20,591 bases of DNA. Origin: an uncultured Rickettsiales bacterium. Lineage in GTDB: Bacteria; Pseudomonadota; Alphaproteobacteria; Rickettsiales; UBA998. Shown here one piece after another: positions 14,185 through 20,591 of the stretch (position 1 is its first letter; each line of letters begins with the position of its first letter). Where the stretch lies: assembly GCA_937982385.1 (NCBI GenBank), contig CALJMC010000148.1, positions 1-20,591 of the forward strand. Direction: 5' to 3'. Both the position numbers and the translations under genes were made by a program. The notes below the pieces were generated by a model. It did no database searches, had not been told where the DNA came from, and saw only the letters and a list, made by a program, of their open reading frames with translations.

Positions 14185-14592
14185 TTATCTGTTACCAATA
14201 GCTGTCTTAAACATAGCCGCTGTTTTTTTGTATAGATTCACCGTTGTCTCATAAGACTGTTTGTTGTGCGACATGTTGGCGATTTGCTCTTCAAGCGCGA
14301 TATTATTTTCCATCGGTGTAGTTTCAAATGTTTTGCGTTGATCTTCGACACGGTAATTGCCGCTCATTTTTCCTGCATTTCCTGCCATGTGAGAGGATGA
14401 GGTGGCGCGTAGAGCTAAACGTTGTGATTGCAATGAGGCAAGGCGCTTGAAATCAACTTCTTTTATAGCCTGCGCTTCAAATTCTGGTGTGTCAGCATTG
14501 GCAACATTATGCGCAATAATGTCGTGTTTCTGTGCGCTATACGACATTTTAGCATGCATCAAATTGAATAAATGTACTTTACCGAAATCCAT
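14185..14592 (-). CDS. flgB: flagellar basal-body rod protein FlgB
   Basis: A 135-aa proximal-rod subunit. It contains IIAHNVANADTPEFEA (about 24-39), the rod-protein N-terminal motif, and a C-terminal helix with YETTVNLYKKTAAMFKTAIG. I chose ATG 14592, preceded by GGAGGT five bases upstream; a further in-frame extension to 14646 would run into the sigma-54-type promoter. First gene of the leftward operon. Confidence 0.95.
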   Translation of the reverse strand: MDFGKVHLFNLMHAKMSYSAQKHDIIAHNVANADTPEFEAQAIKEVDFKRLASLQSQRLALRATSSSHMAGNAGKMSGNYRVEDQRKTFETTPMENNIALEEQIANMSHNKQSYETTVNLYKKTAAMFKTAIGNR

Positions 14593-14629
14593 GGGCCACC
14601 TCCATACGTTCTTTTTATGTATAATGTAA

Positions 14630-14645
14630 TGCAGATACCGTGCCA
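14630..14645 (-). promoter_or_regulatory. sigma-54-type promoter of flgB-flgC-fliE
   Basis: On the minus strand TGGCACGGTATCTGCA has the -24 GG and -12 GC dinucleotides ten bases apart, with only one mismatch to TGGCACG-N4-TTGCA. The start would be near 14619, giving a leader of about 27 bases with a strong ribosome site. Sigma-54 promoters of class II/III flagellar genes are common in alphaproteobacteria such as Caulobacter. Confidence 0.78.
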
Positions 14646-14764
14646 TTTCATGAGGTTCTCTCTGTAAATATCTGTAAATTTTTGTACAACTAACAGTAGA
14701 TATTGCTTAATAATCATGCTAGATAGTGAGCATCCAGTAGGAACCTAATTAAGGGAATAGCATT

Positions 14765-15019
14765 ATGCTCTATCTGTCGCGCAAGCTTGGGGAATCCATT
14801 GTTATTAATAACAATGTTGAGATGACCATTACTGAAATTCGTGGGAAATCAGTGAAAATTGGCTTCAATTTTCCGCCAGATGCAACCGTGTTGCGTAAAG
14901 AAATTCATGATAAGATTAGTGAAGAGAATCAGGCCGCGTCACAAGCAGATGTTGGTATGTTTGATTTGATGGGTGAAATTGACCTTACCGGTTTTGGTTC
15001 TGGTTCAAAAGAAGATTAA
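14765..15019 (+). CDS. csrA: carbon storage regulator CsrA with a C-terminal extension
   Basis: CsrA binds GGA motifs in mRNA leaders and controls translation, including of flagellin and motility genes. The N-terminal 50 residues are classic: MLYLSRKLGESIVI with Leu4 and Arg6, then VLRKEI with Arg44, the RNA-contact residues. At 84 aa it is about 20 residues longer than E. coli CsrA; the tail is acidic and Gly/Ser-rich. GGGA lies nine bases before the ATG. It heads the rightward run and is divergent from flgB. Confidence 0.93.
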   Translation: MLYLSRKLGESIVINNNVEMTITEIRGKSVKIGFNFPPDATVLRKEIHDKISEENQAASQADVGMFDLMGEIDLTGFGSGSKED

Positions 15020-15052
15020 CTGCCTCTGGCGTATTTATTGCAAGGGAGTGGT

Positions 15053-15418
15053 ATGGAAGAGAACGCACCACACCAGCCGCTAAAAATTGATGACGAGAAT
15101 GTACGACTAAAGCTGGAAGGTGATGGCGTGCAAAAAGCTGTGGCTATCAGCTATGAACAGGGCAATGCAGATGATGCAGCGCCCATGTTGGTGGCATCAG
15201 GAAAAGGCAGTGTTGCGGAGCAAATCATTGCGCTTGCATTCGCCAGCGGTATTCGTGTGCGTAAAGACCAAGATCTAGTGGAAGTACTATCTCAGGTAGA
15301 AGTGGACTCACCAATTCCCCTTGAAGCATTCACCGCTGTGGCAGAAATTTTGAGTTATGTCTATCAGGCGAACGCCATATATGGTAAGCCTAAGGCTACA
15401 AAAACAAGTAACAAATAG
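15053..15418 (+). CDS. FlhB C-terminal-domain-like protein
   Basis: A 121-aa soluble protein equivalent to the cytoplasmic domain of the export switch FlhB (FlhB/YscU family, COG2257-like) without its membrane part. The core runs from AVAISY (29-34) through AAPMLVASGKGSVAEQIIALA (42-62) and IPLEAFTAVAEILSYVY (88-104), as in the FlhB region just after the NPTH self-cleavage site. NPTH itself is absent. GGGAG stands four bases before ATG 15053, the start I prefer over an in-frame TTG at 15038. Flanked by csrA and a chaperone-like gene. It may modulate flagellar export; its role is not established. Confidence 0.85.
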   Translation: MEENAPHQPLKIDDENVRLKLEGDGVQKAVAISYEQGNADDAAPMLVASGKGSVAEQIIALAFASGIRVRKDQDLVEVLSQVEVDSPIPLEAFTAVAEILSYVYQANAIYGKPKATKTSNK

Positions 15419-15435
15419 TTATAAGGAGACAAAGT

Positions 15436-15798
15436 ATGTCTGGAGAAAAAATGAATGTGGCGCATATTATATCAGGGCTCGATGCCTATATTGAGCGTTC
15501 ATCGAGTGTGCTTGAGAAAGGTGATTACATTGAATTGAACGAGCTCTCTGAGATGGTGGGGAACCTCTGTGCATGTATTAATGATATGCCCGTTGAAGAT
15601 GCTCGCACCTATGCAGATAAGCTTGATGTTATGGTTGAGCGGCTCAATGAGCTGCAGAAATCGATGGAAGCGCATCAACATGAAGTGAAAGCACAGCTCA
15701 GCACCTTGTCAGAAAACCGTCAAGCGGCAGGGGCATATGCCAAAGTGAACGCACTCAAAACAGGCGCGCCAGCCGTTTCTCACAAAGAAGATGAATAA
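15436..15798 (+). CDS. putative flagellar export chaperone (FliT/FlgN-like), weak assignment
   Basis: A 120-aa, almost wholly helical soluble protein behind a strong AAGGAG at seven bases. It has heptad-rich helices around 14-45 and 58-95 and ends in a short tail with ENRQAAGAYAKV, similar to the end of FlgN/FliT-type chaperones, small helical-hairpin proteins that escort hook-associated or filament-cap proteins. Sequence identity in that group is low, so the call relies on size, helical pattern and position between an FlhB-like gene and fliO. It may instead be an unrelated flagellar accessory protein. Confidence 0.5.
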   Translation: MSGEKMNVAHIISGLDAYIERSSSVLEKGDYIELNELSEMVGNLCACINDMPVEDARTYADKLDVMVERLNELQKSMEAHQHEVKAQLSTLSENRQAAGAYAKVNALKTGAPAVSHKEDE

Positions 15799-15803
15799 CT
15801 CTT

Positions 15804-15832
15804 TTGACCTGATAGAGTGAACCCTCTATAAC
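15804..15832 (+). promoter_or_regulatory. sigma-70 promoter of fliO-fliP with a palindromic spacer
   Basis: TTGACC (15804-15809), exactly 17 bases, then TATAAC (15827-15832). The spacer holds the inverted repeat ATAGAG (15812-15817)/CTCTAT (15824-15829), overlapping the -10, which could be an operator. The start would be near 15839, about 29 bases before fliO. Confidence 0.65.
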
Positions 15833-15867
15833 TAGGCTATTAACTCTCTAACCAAGGTCGTCTCCCT

Positions 15868-16182
15868 ATGGGTCTTGAAGGCTTCATTCGTGTCATTATA
15901 GCATTTGTTTTTGTCCTAGCTCTCGTGCTTTTTGCTGCATGGGTGGTGAAAAAACTCGGACTTGAAAAACGATTGCGCTCACGTTTCTCCAAAGAAGGGG
16001 ATGGCTTGCAGGTTGAAGATATTTTCTATCTCGATAATAAGCGTCGTTTGGTAACGGTTGCGCGCGGTCGACAAAAACATCTTTTGCTACTCGGCCCCCA
16101 CACTGATATGGTGTTGGAGCATTTTGAAGAAGATTCAAAACATAAAAAACTGGCGCAGGAGGATGACGATGAAGCAGTGTAA
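15868..16182 (+). CDS. fliO: flagellar biosynthesis protein FliO
   Basis: FliO assists assembly of the FliP ring of the export gate. The 104-aa product has a short periplasmic start, one membrane helix (about 6-27), a basic stretch, and the FliO cytoplasmic motif around 46-78 (VEDIFYLDNKRRLVTVARG...LLLLGPHTDMV). The tail is acidic. A weak AAGGT precedes the ATG. Its last 14 bases overlap fliP, indicating translational coupling. Confidence 0.87.
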   Translation: MGLEGFIRVIIAFVFVLALVLFAAWVVKKLGLEKRLRSRFSKEGDGLQVEDIFYLDNKRRLVTVARGRQKHLLLLGPHTDMVLEHFEEDSKHKKLAQEDDDEAV

Positions 16183-16924
16183 ATTGATTCTCGCCTCATT
16201 AATTGCCCTTGCTTTTATGGTGATGGCTGATGGTGCTTCTGCTCAAAGTTTGAACGTTGATTTTGGTGGAGCGGGTGGTGAGCCGGGTTCAGCCACAGCG
16301 CGAATGATTCAGATCATTCTCCTCATGACGGTGCTGTCCATTGCGCCAGGGATTTTGGTGATGGTCACGTCATTTACGCGTATTATTATCGTTTTGGCAT
16401 TCCTACGAACGGCACTGGGTACGCAACAAACGCCACCCAATCAGGTGTTGATCGCACTGGCATTATTTGTCACTAGTTTCATTATGGCTCCTGTCTTTCA
16501 AGAGTCCTATGATAATGGGTTGTTGCCGTTGATTAATGAGCAGATTAGCGAAGAAGAAGCGATTGAGGCGGCAGCTACGCCGTTCCATCAATTTATGCTT
16601 ATGCATGTGCGTGACAAAGATCTGGAGCTGTTTGTGAATATGTTGCCTGAGGCGATAGAGATTGATGCACCCGAAGATACGCCCTATCGCGTGTTGGTTC
16701 CTGCCTTCATGATTAGCGAGCTAAAACGTGCCTTTGAGATAGGGTTCTTGCTGTTTATACCCTTCCTTATTATCGATATGTTGATTGCCTCAGTGTTGAT
16801 GGCAATGGGTATGATGATGCTACCGCCAGTGGTGATTTCACTCCCGTTTAAGCTAATTTTCTTCGTGCTGGTCGACGGATGGTATATGGTCATTGGTTCA
16901 CTCGTAAAAAGCTATGGATTATAA
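16169..16924 (+). CDS. fliP: flagellar export gate protein FliP
   Basis: FliP forms the core of the FliPQR export gate. The 251-aa product begins with a cleavable signal peptide (cleavage SAQ near 26), as typical for FliP, followed by the conserved blocks MVTSFTRIIIVLAFLR, PPNQVLIALALFVTSFIMAP, LVPAFMISELKRAFEIGF and the C-terminal IDMLIASVLMAMGMMMLPP. I chose ATG 16169: AGGAGG ends six bases upstream; an ATG at 16163 is too close to it, and longer forms lack a signal peptide. It overlaps fliO by 14 bases. Confidence 0.96.
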   Translation: MKQCKLILASLIALAFMVMADGASAQSLNVDFGGAGGEPGSATARMIQIILLMTVLSIAPGILVMVTSFTRIIIVLAFLRTALGTQQTPPNQVLIALALFVTSFIMAPVFQESYDNGLLPLINEQISEEEAIEAAATPFHQFMLMHVRDKDLELFVNMLPEAIEIDAPEDTPYRVLVPAFMISELKRAFEIGFLLFIPFLIIDMLIASVLMAMGMMMLPPVVISLPFKLIFFVLVDGWYMVIGSLVKSYGL

Positions 16925-16927
16925 CGC

Positions 16928-17191
16928 ATGTTAATTGGACGTATTTTATCAAGCATTGTTGCCATCCTCCTTATGATCGGCCTGTTCATGGCGGCGTCTG
17001 TCGTGATTATGATAGTTGTGGTTGTATTAGTAGGCTTGGGCATTGTGCATTGGTTGCGTAGTAAAGGTATACTGGCGAATAAAAAAGGCACATTTCGTGG
17101 CTATGGTGATGAGAATGTTGAGCCTGAGCCGGCCGATGATACTCCCGTGATTGAAGGTGAGTTTGAAAAAGTTAAAGAGGAACATAAATAA
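16928..17191 (+). CDS. small membrane protein, unknown
   Basis: An 87-aa product with about 40 hydrophobic residues at the N-terminus (one long or two closely spaced membrane helices) and a polar, acidic cytoplasmic tail with Pro/Glu runs. It begins three bases after the fliP stop and ends two bases before sodC, so it is surely co-transcribed and probably coupled. No family recognised; in this position it might be a flagellar or envelope accessory protein. Confidence 0.65.
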   Translation: MLIGRILSSIVAILLMIGLFMAASVVIMIVVVVLVGLGIVHWLRSKGILANKKGTFRGYGDENVEPEPADDTPVIEGEFEKVKEEHK

Positions 17192-17193
17192 TC

Positions 17194-17889
17194 ATGCGTC
17201 ATACTCTCCCGACAGTTCTGCTATCCTTATCTTTGTTGTTTTATGCGCCAATTGCGTATGCATCTGAGGATATTATCATTGTTGAGGAGCATATTTCGCC
17301 AGAAAAGCAGGCGATGCAAAAATTAGCAGAGATTAAAGCCGCTGCTGCTAATAAAGATTCTCGTTCTGTGCATGTGATGGCCGCGGAAAAATATGGTTCG
17401 AAAATTGGTGTCTCGCGTGTATCCGTTGAAATGGCGCATGCAGCCATGCTTAATAATAAAGGCGAAATAACTGGTTTAGCATCATTTTGGCAAGGCAATA
17501 AGGGGCTTGTGATTAAGCTCTATGTTGAAGGTTTAACGTCTGGCACGCATGGCCTGCATATTCATGAGCATGGCAAATGCGCCGCGATGGACAAATTCAT
17601 GTCAGCGAAAGGGCATGCTAAACATGAAAATGAGAAATCACACGGATTTATGCATCATGAGGGGCCTCATTTAGGTGATTTGCCCAATATTATTGTGGAT
17701 GAGGGTGGTGTCGCTCACGCTGAGTTTTATTCAGAACGTCTAAGGCTTCATTATAGTAAGGAGCATCAACACATGTTTGCATTGTTAGATGGCGCTGCCA
17801 TCATGATTCACGCTGCGGCAGATGACTATGTTTCGCAGCCTATTGGCGGATCTGGAGCGCGCGTTTCATGCGGCGTGGTACAACAGTAA
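17194..17889 (+). CDS. sodC: periplasmic Cu/Zn superoxide dismutase
   Basis: SodC converts superoxide to oxygen and peroxide outside the cytoplasm. The 231-aa precursor has a signal peptide (about 1-24, AYAS). GLHIHEHGKC (120-129) gives copper ligands His122 and His124 and the first disulfide Cys; GPHLGDLPN (157-165) gives zinc ligands including Asp162; IMIHAAADDY (203-212) gives the third copper His206; GARVSCG (221-227) the second Cys. A loop between 135 and 158 is rich in His, Lys and Glu, and an extra charged segment (about 25-75) precedes the fold, so it is longer than typical SodC. Two bases after a small membrane-protein gene, itself three bases after fliP. Confidence 0.95.
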   Translation: MRHTLPTVLLSLSLLFYAPIAYASEDIIIVEEHISPEKQAMQKLAEIKAAAANKDSRSVHVMAAEKYGSKIGVSRVSVEMAHAAMLNNKGEITGLASFWQGNKGLVIKLYVEGLTSGTHGLHIHEHGKCAAMDKFMSAKGHAKHENEKSHGFMHHEGPHLGDLPNIIVDEGGVAHAEFYSERLRLHYSKEHQHMFALLDGAAIMIHAAADDYVSQPIGGSGARVSCGVVQQ

Positions 17890-17998
17890 TAGTTTTTAGC
17901 TATCGGTACAATCAAAACAATCTAATATACTTATCAACTCTCCGTGCTATGCTTCGGTTAGTGAAGATAACGAGAATCAATCATATAGGAGAACTACT

Positions 17999-18433
17999 AT
18001 GTCTAATCCCGTCGCAGAGAAGTTGAAAATCGTGCTTGCAGATAGCTACGTGCTCTACCTCAAAACCCAAAATTACCATTGGAATGTAACGGGCCCTAAC
18101 TTCAAGTCGCTACATATGTTATTTGAAGAGCAATATACCGACTTATCTACTGCTGTGGATGAGATTGCAGAGCGTATCCGTATATTGGGTGACAAAGCAC
18201 CGGGGAGTTTCTCAGCATTCTTGGCGCTTACTACGCTTGAAGAAGCGCAAGACGGGCTGACAGCTGATGCGATGGTTCAAGATTTGTCTGATAGTGGTGC
18301 GCAGATGGGCATGTCATTGAAGGCCGCGCTCAAGGCAGCGCAAGAGGCGGAAGATGAAGTGACTGTAGGTTTGATTGCAGAGCGTATGACCATGCATGAA
18401 AAGAATGGTTGGATGCTTCGCGCATCGCTCTAA
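17999..18433 (+). CDS. dps: Dps-family ferritin-like DNA-protection protein
   Basis: Dps 12-mers oxidise and store iron with hydrogen peroxide, protecting DNA. The 144-aa product has the ferroxidase residues at the interface spacing of the family: His27 (NYHWNV), His39 (SLHMLF), Asp54 and Glu58 (AVDEIAERI). The N-terminal tail is short, with few lysines, so DNA binding by the tail is doubtful. AGGAG lies eight bases before the ATG. A 109-bp gap separates it from sodC; no clear promoter or OxyR-like site seen. Confidence 0.95.
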   Translation: MSNPVAEKLKIVLADSYVLYLKTQNYHWNVTGPNFKSLHMLFEEQYTDLSTAVDEIAERIRILGDKAPGSFSAFLALTTLEEAQDGLTADAMVQDLSDSGAQMGMSLKAALKAAQEAEDEVTVGLIAERMTMHEKNGWMLRASL

Positions 18434-18447
18434 CGCCCCGTGTTTAT

Positions 18448-18509
18448 TTCTGTGTATCACAGAATATTAAGACAATAATAAATGTGGAAATAAGTATTCC
18501 ACATTTATT
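18448..18509 (+). terminator. two hairpins between dps and cysE
   Basis: First hairpin: TTCTGTG-TAT-CACAGAA (18448-18464). Second: 13 perfect base pairs, AATAAATGTGGAA (18477-18489) with TTCCACATTTATT (18497-18509), seven-base loop, followed by TGTTG rather than a solid T run. Likely the transcription end of dps; the second palindrome could also be a protein-binding site upstream of cysE. Confidence 0.5.
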
Positions 18510-18574
18510 TGTTGATTATCTATTCATGTTTATGTAAGAATCGTATCTTAATAAAAATTAAGAGGCGTTAGGTC

Positions 18575-19408
18575 ATGAGCTATACATCGATACCAATAGG
18601 TGAAGAAGCACTGAATGAACTGGAAGGTTTTGGAACGTTCCCCTTTGCTAAACAAGCCGATAAAATTCAAGATTTGGCAGATGTTTTTTTGACATGCCAT
18701 CCTGACTGGGTCGCATTTGCACAGTTAAAAGATGCATCTTTGAAGAATAAATATCCTGATGAGCTGGAGTACCTCCTCACAGAGGAAATTAAATCATATC
18801 CAGGGCTGAAGGCGCTTGCTGCACATGAAGCAGCCCATGAGCTGTATAGCCGAGGGGTTGCGCAGCAGCCAACCGCACGCGCCATAGCAGAGGCCGCGGC
18901 ATCGCTGACGGGTGCGGATATTCATCCCGGTGCAACAATTGACCCCTATGTTTTTATTGATCATGCGAAAGGGATCGTGATCGGTGAGACGGCAACCGTT
19001 GGACAGGGTACGCAAATATTTCATGGCGTGACGCTAGGAGCCGTTGGAAAATCCACAGGTGACGGGCCGCGCCATCCACAGATTGGTAAAGACGTTGTGC
19101 TTTCGGCAGGAACGCAGATTATGGGCGCGCAACATGTTGGTGATGGTGCATTGATAGGTCCCGCTTCACAGGTGATTAGAAGCGAAATCGGGGCAGGCGT
19201 AGTGCTGAAGCCAAGTACACGCATTGCAGATGTCGCTGATGGCATTGCTGATAACACGGTGTTGTTGCCTCGCGGACAGCAGATTTTTACAAATTCGCGC
19301 GGCACTTCAATGGATAAAGCGCAAAAAGAAGACCTTACGAGTCTTGTGTCACCCTACATGGTGGAAGTTGGTAGCATTACGAATGAGGTGATAGGGCGGT
19401 TGCGCTAG
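18575..19408 (+). CDS. cysE: serine O-acetyltransferase
   Basis: CysE makes O-acetylserine from serine and acetyl-CoA, the carbon skeleton for cysteine. The 277-aa product has a helical N-terminal domain and a left-handed beta-helix with the family run GADIHPGATIDPYVFIDHAKG. Asp115 and His130 stand 15 residues apart, like the catalytic-pair positions Asp143/His158 of E. coli CysE. VIGETA, HGVTLG and RHPQIG follow. The C-terminal 60 residues extend beyond the helix; cysteine feedback usually acts through that tail, but I see no Gly-rich end like that of E. coli. A phosphatase gene follows after 27 bp. Confidence 0.9.
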   Translation: MSYTSIPIGEEALNELEGFGTFPFAKQADKIQDLADVFLTCHPDWVAFAQLKDASLKNKYPDELEYLLTEEIKSYPGLKALAAHEAAHELYSRGVAQQPTARAIAEAAASLTGADIHPGATIDPYVFIDHAKGIVIGETATVGQGTQIFHGVTLGAVGKSTGDGPRHPQIGKDVVLSAGTQIMGAQHVGDGALIGPASQVIRSEIGAGVVLKPSTRIADVADGIADNTVLLPRGQQIFTNSRGTSMDKAQKEDLTSLVSPYMVEVGSITNEVIGRLR

Positions 19409-19435
19409 CGCCATAACTCACCTAGAGTTACATCC

Positions 19436-19894
19436 ATGAAAAAGATTCTCTTTGTATGTACTGGTAATATTTGTCGTTCGCCCAGCGCTGACGGTATCCT
19501 CAAACATATGGCCGCTAAAAAGGGGCTCTCTGACAAACTATATGTTGATTCATGTGGTTTGCAAAGCATGCATGCCGGTGAATCGGCAGATAAACGTTCC
19601 GCTGCCGCAGCATTGAAGCGTGGCTATGACTTGTCGGACCAATTCTCGCGACAGGTGCGTGTGAGTGATTTTGTTGAGTTCGATTGGGTGTTGGCGCTTG
19701 ATAGAAGCCATGAGCGTGCGCTTCGTAAGATGGCACCGCCTGAATTTAAGGATAAAGTGAAATTGATGCTCCCTTTTTCGGGCGTGACGCATCGTGATGA
19801 AGTGCCAGACCCTTATTATGGCGGCGAGGATGGATTTGAAGATGTATTGAATCTGCTGGAAGAGTCTTGTGAGAAGCTCCTTATAATGCTATAA
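19436..19894 (+). CDS. low-molecular-weight protein-tyrosine phosphatase
   Basis: A 152-aa enzyme with the P-loop CTGNICRSP (Cys8 nucleophile, Arg14) at the very N-terminus and the general acid Asp125 in DPYYGG near the C-terminus, the two hallmarks of the family. Such enzymes dephosphorylate tyrosine kinases and exopolysaccharide-synthesis proteins, or arsenate in the ArsC branch; without an ars context the phosphatase role is preferred. It follows cysE closely on the same strand and is probably co-transcribed. Confidence 0.92.
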   Translation: MKKILFVCTGNICRSPSADGILKHMAAKKGLSDKLYVDSCGLQSMHAGESADKRSAAAALKRGYDLSDQFSRQVRVSDFVEFDWVLALDRSHERALRKMAPPEFKDKVKLMLPFSGVTHRDEVPDPYYGGEDGFEDVLNLLEESCEKLLIML

Positions 19895-19895
19895 T

Positions 19896-19913
19896 ATGTG
19901 ATATAAATCACAT
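19896..19913. promoter_or_regulatory. CRP/FNR-type palindrome before the metallopeptidase gene
   Basis: ATGTGATATAAATCACAT is a perfect seven-base-arm palindrome containing TGTGA-N6-TCACA, the CRP consensus core, with AT-rich flanks. It begins two bases after the phosphatase gene and ends 16 bases before the peptidase ATG. This close position suits repression, or it may act as a weak hairpin. Confidence 0.5.
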
Positions 19914-19929
19914 TTAATAATGAGTCACC

Positions 19930-20591
19930 ATGTCAATTAATAGTTCTGGTCAACCCACCTATGTCACAACCCTGCTCGATTGGGGGCTGCCTACAGCCCT
20001 GTCGTGGACGGGCAATGCTAACCAAGCAGTTACGGTGACATATAGCTTTGACTCGTCACTTAACGGTCGTGGATACACCACCAATATCGCAGATTACAGT
20101 GCTGCTGAAGAGGCTGCCGCCCGCGCAATTATGACGCAGTGGGCAAATGTTGCCGACCTAACCTTTGTTGAAAGCAATAGCAACCCTGATTTGGTCTATG
20201 CAGAGCGAGATTTATCTGTGGGAACGGCAGGCAGTACGCAGATTTCATATTTCCCTAGCTTGTCACGTTTAGCCTATGCAGATGTCTATTATGACGATAG
20301 TGGAACGAGTCCTAATCAGTCGGGCTATCATACAATTATTCATGAGATTGGGCATGCCTTGGGATTGGGACATCCTGATGATAATGGTTTGAATCCGAAC
20401 TATGATATGGATGAAACAGCTATGTCTTATAATGCGGGTTCAACTACAACAGGTGGGGCGTTTAATTGGCCGACAGGTCCGATGATTTTTGACATTGCTG
20501 CTATTCAATTCTTATATGGTGCAAATCGCAGCTTTAATACAGGCAATGATACTTACGCCGCATTTGACCTTGAAGACATCTCGACATTGTG
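19930..20591 (+). CDS. serralysin-type (M10) zinc metallopeptidase, C-terminus beyond the window
   Basis: The frame from ATG 19930 runs open to the right edge (220 codons visible). HEIGHALGLGHP at 138-149 is the full metzincin zinc motif HExxHxxGxxHP, with Glu139 as catalytic base, and AMSYN (164-168) supplies the Met-turn. FDIAAIQFLYGAN (187-199) is the serralysin segment that leads into the RTX C-terminal domain, which should lie past the edge. No Sec signal peptide; serralysins leave by type I secretion using a C-terminal signal. The N-terminus is short, with little or no propeptide. A weak GAG precedes the start. It may share a secretion system with the RTX protein at 6375-9476, whose RTX blocks end in serralysin-C-like segments. 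Confidence 0.92.
   Translation, partial: MSINSSGQPTYVTTLLDWGLPTALSWTGNANQAVTVTYSFDSSLNGRGYTTNIADYSAAEEAAARAIMTQWANVADLTFVESNSNPDLVYAERDLSVGTAGSTQISYFPSLSRLAYADVYYDDSGTSPNQSGYHTIIHEIGHALGLGHPDDNGLNPNYDMDETAMSYNAGSTTTGGAFNWPTGPMIFDIAAIQFLYGANRSFNTGNDTYAAFDLEDISTL

Noticed and set aside
15499..15681. Short minus-strand frame opposite the chaperone-like gene
   Set aside because: A shadow frame without a ribosome site opposite a gene with a strong one.

Overview
The window is chromosomal DNA of a moderately AT-leaning alphaproteobacterium. This is inferred from the style of the flagellar genes (flgB-flgC-fliE opposite csrA and fliO-fliP), a sigma-54-type flagellar promoter, GlmU/RmuC/PurB sequences of alphaproteobacterial type and the elongator tRNA-Met. 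I cannot name the genus from sequence alone. Both ends cut through genes: a lipase-like hydrolase at the left edge and a serralysin-type metallopeptidase at the right edge.

Layout. 1-2238 (minus): a GT-B glycosyltransferase-like gene followed by a lipase-like gene. Each has a Pho-box-like pair of 11-bp-spaced heptamers ending exactly ten bases before a plausible -10 element, which suggests control by phosphate starvation. 2353-4925 (plus): purB, a DUF481 outer-membrane protein with a clear terminator, and a HIT-domain protein. 5063-6296: tRNA-Met(CAT), whose last 17 bases are repeated 1,157 bp downstream. Between the copies lie an orphan 80-aa ORF, a fragment that reads like part of a tyrosine integrase, and AT-rich DNA with inverted repeats. 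I read this as the scar of an integrated island. 6375-9476 (minus): a large RTX/cadherin-type protein, probably secreted by a type I system, with an unclear 5' end. 9759-12611: rmuC and glmU, divergent. 12679-13116: a small exported protein behind a TATAAT box that abuts the start codon. 13128-13291: a 164-bp nested inverted repeat.

13303-16924 is a flagellar locus. flgB-flgC-fliE (rod and rod-MS-ring junction) runs leftward from a sigma-54-type promoter. csrA, an FlhB-C-terminal-domain protein, a putative flagellar chaperone, fliO and fliP (export gate) run rightward. The plus-strand run continues without a break into a small membrane protein and a periplasmic Cu/Zn superoxide dismutase, then dps. 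This places two oxidative-stress proteins behind flagellar export genes. 18575-19894 holds cysE and a low-molecular-weight phosphotyrosine phosphatase, and from 19930 the M10 metallopeptidase begins behind a CRP/FNR-like palindrome.

The items most worth checking are the Pho-box/near-leaderless promoter set, the tRNA-Met island scar with its internal hairpins, the nested inverted repeat at 13128-13291, and the start of the RTX gene. No complete, clearly new multi-gene system is evident.
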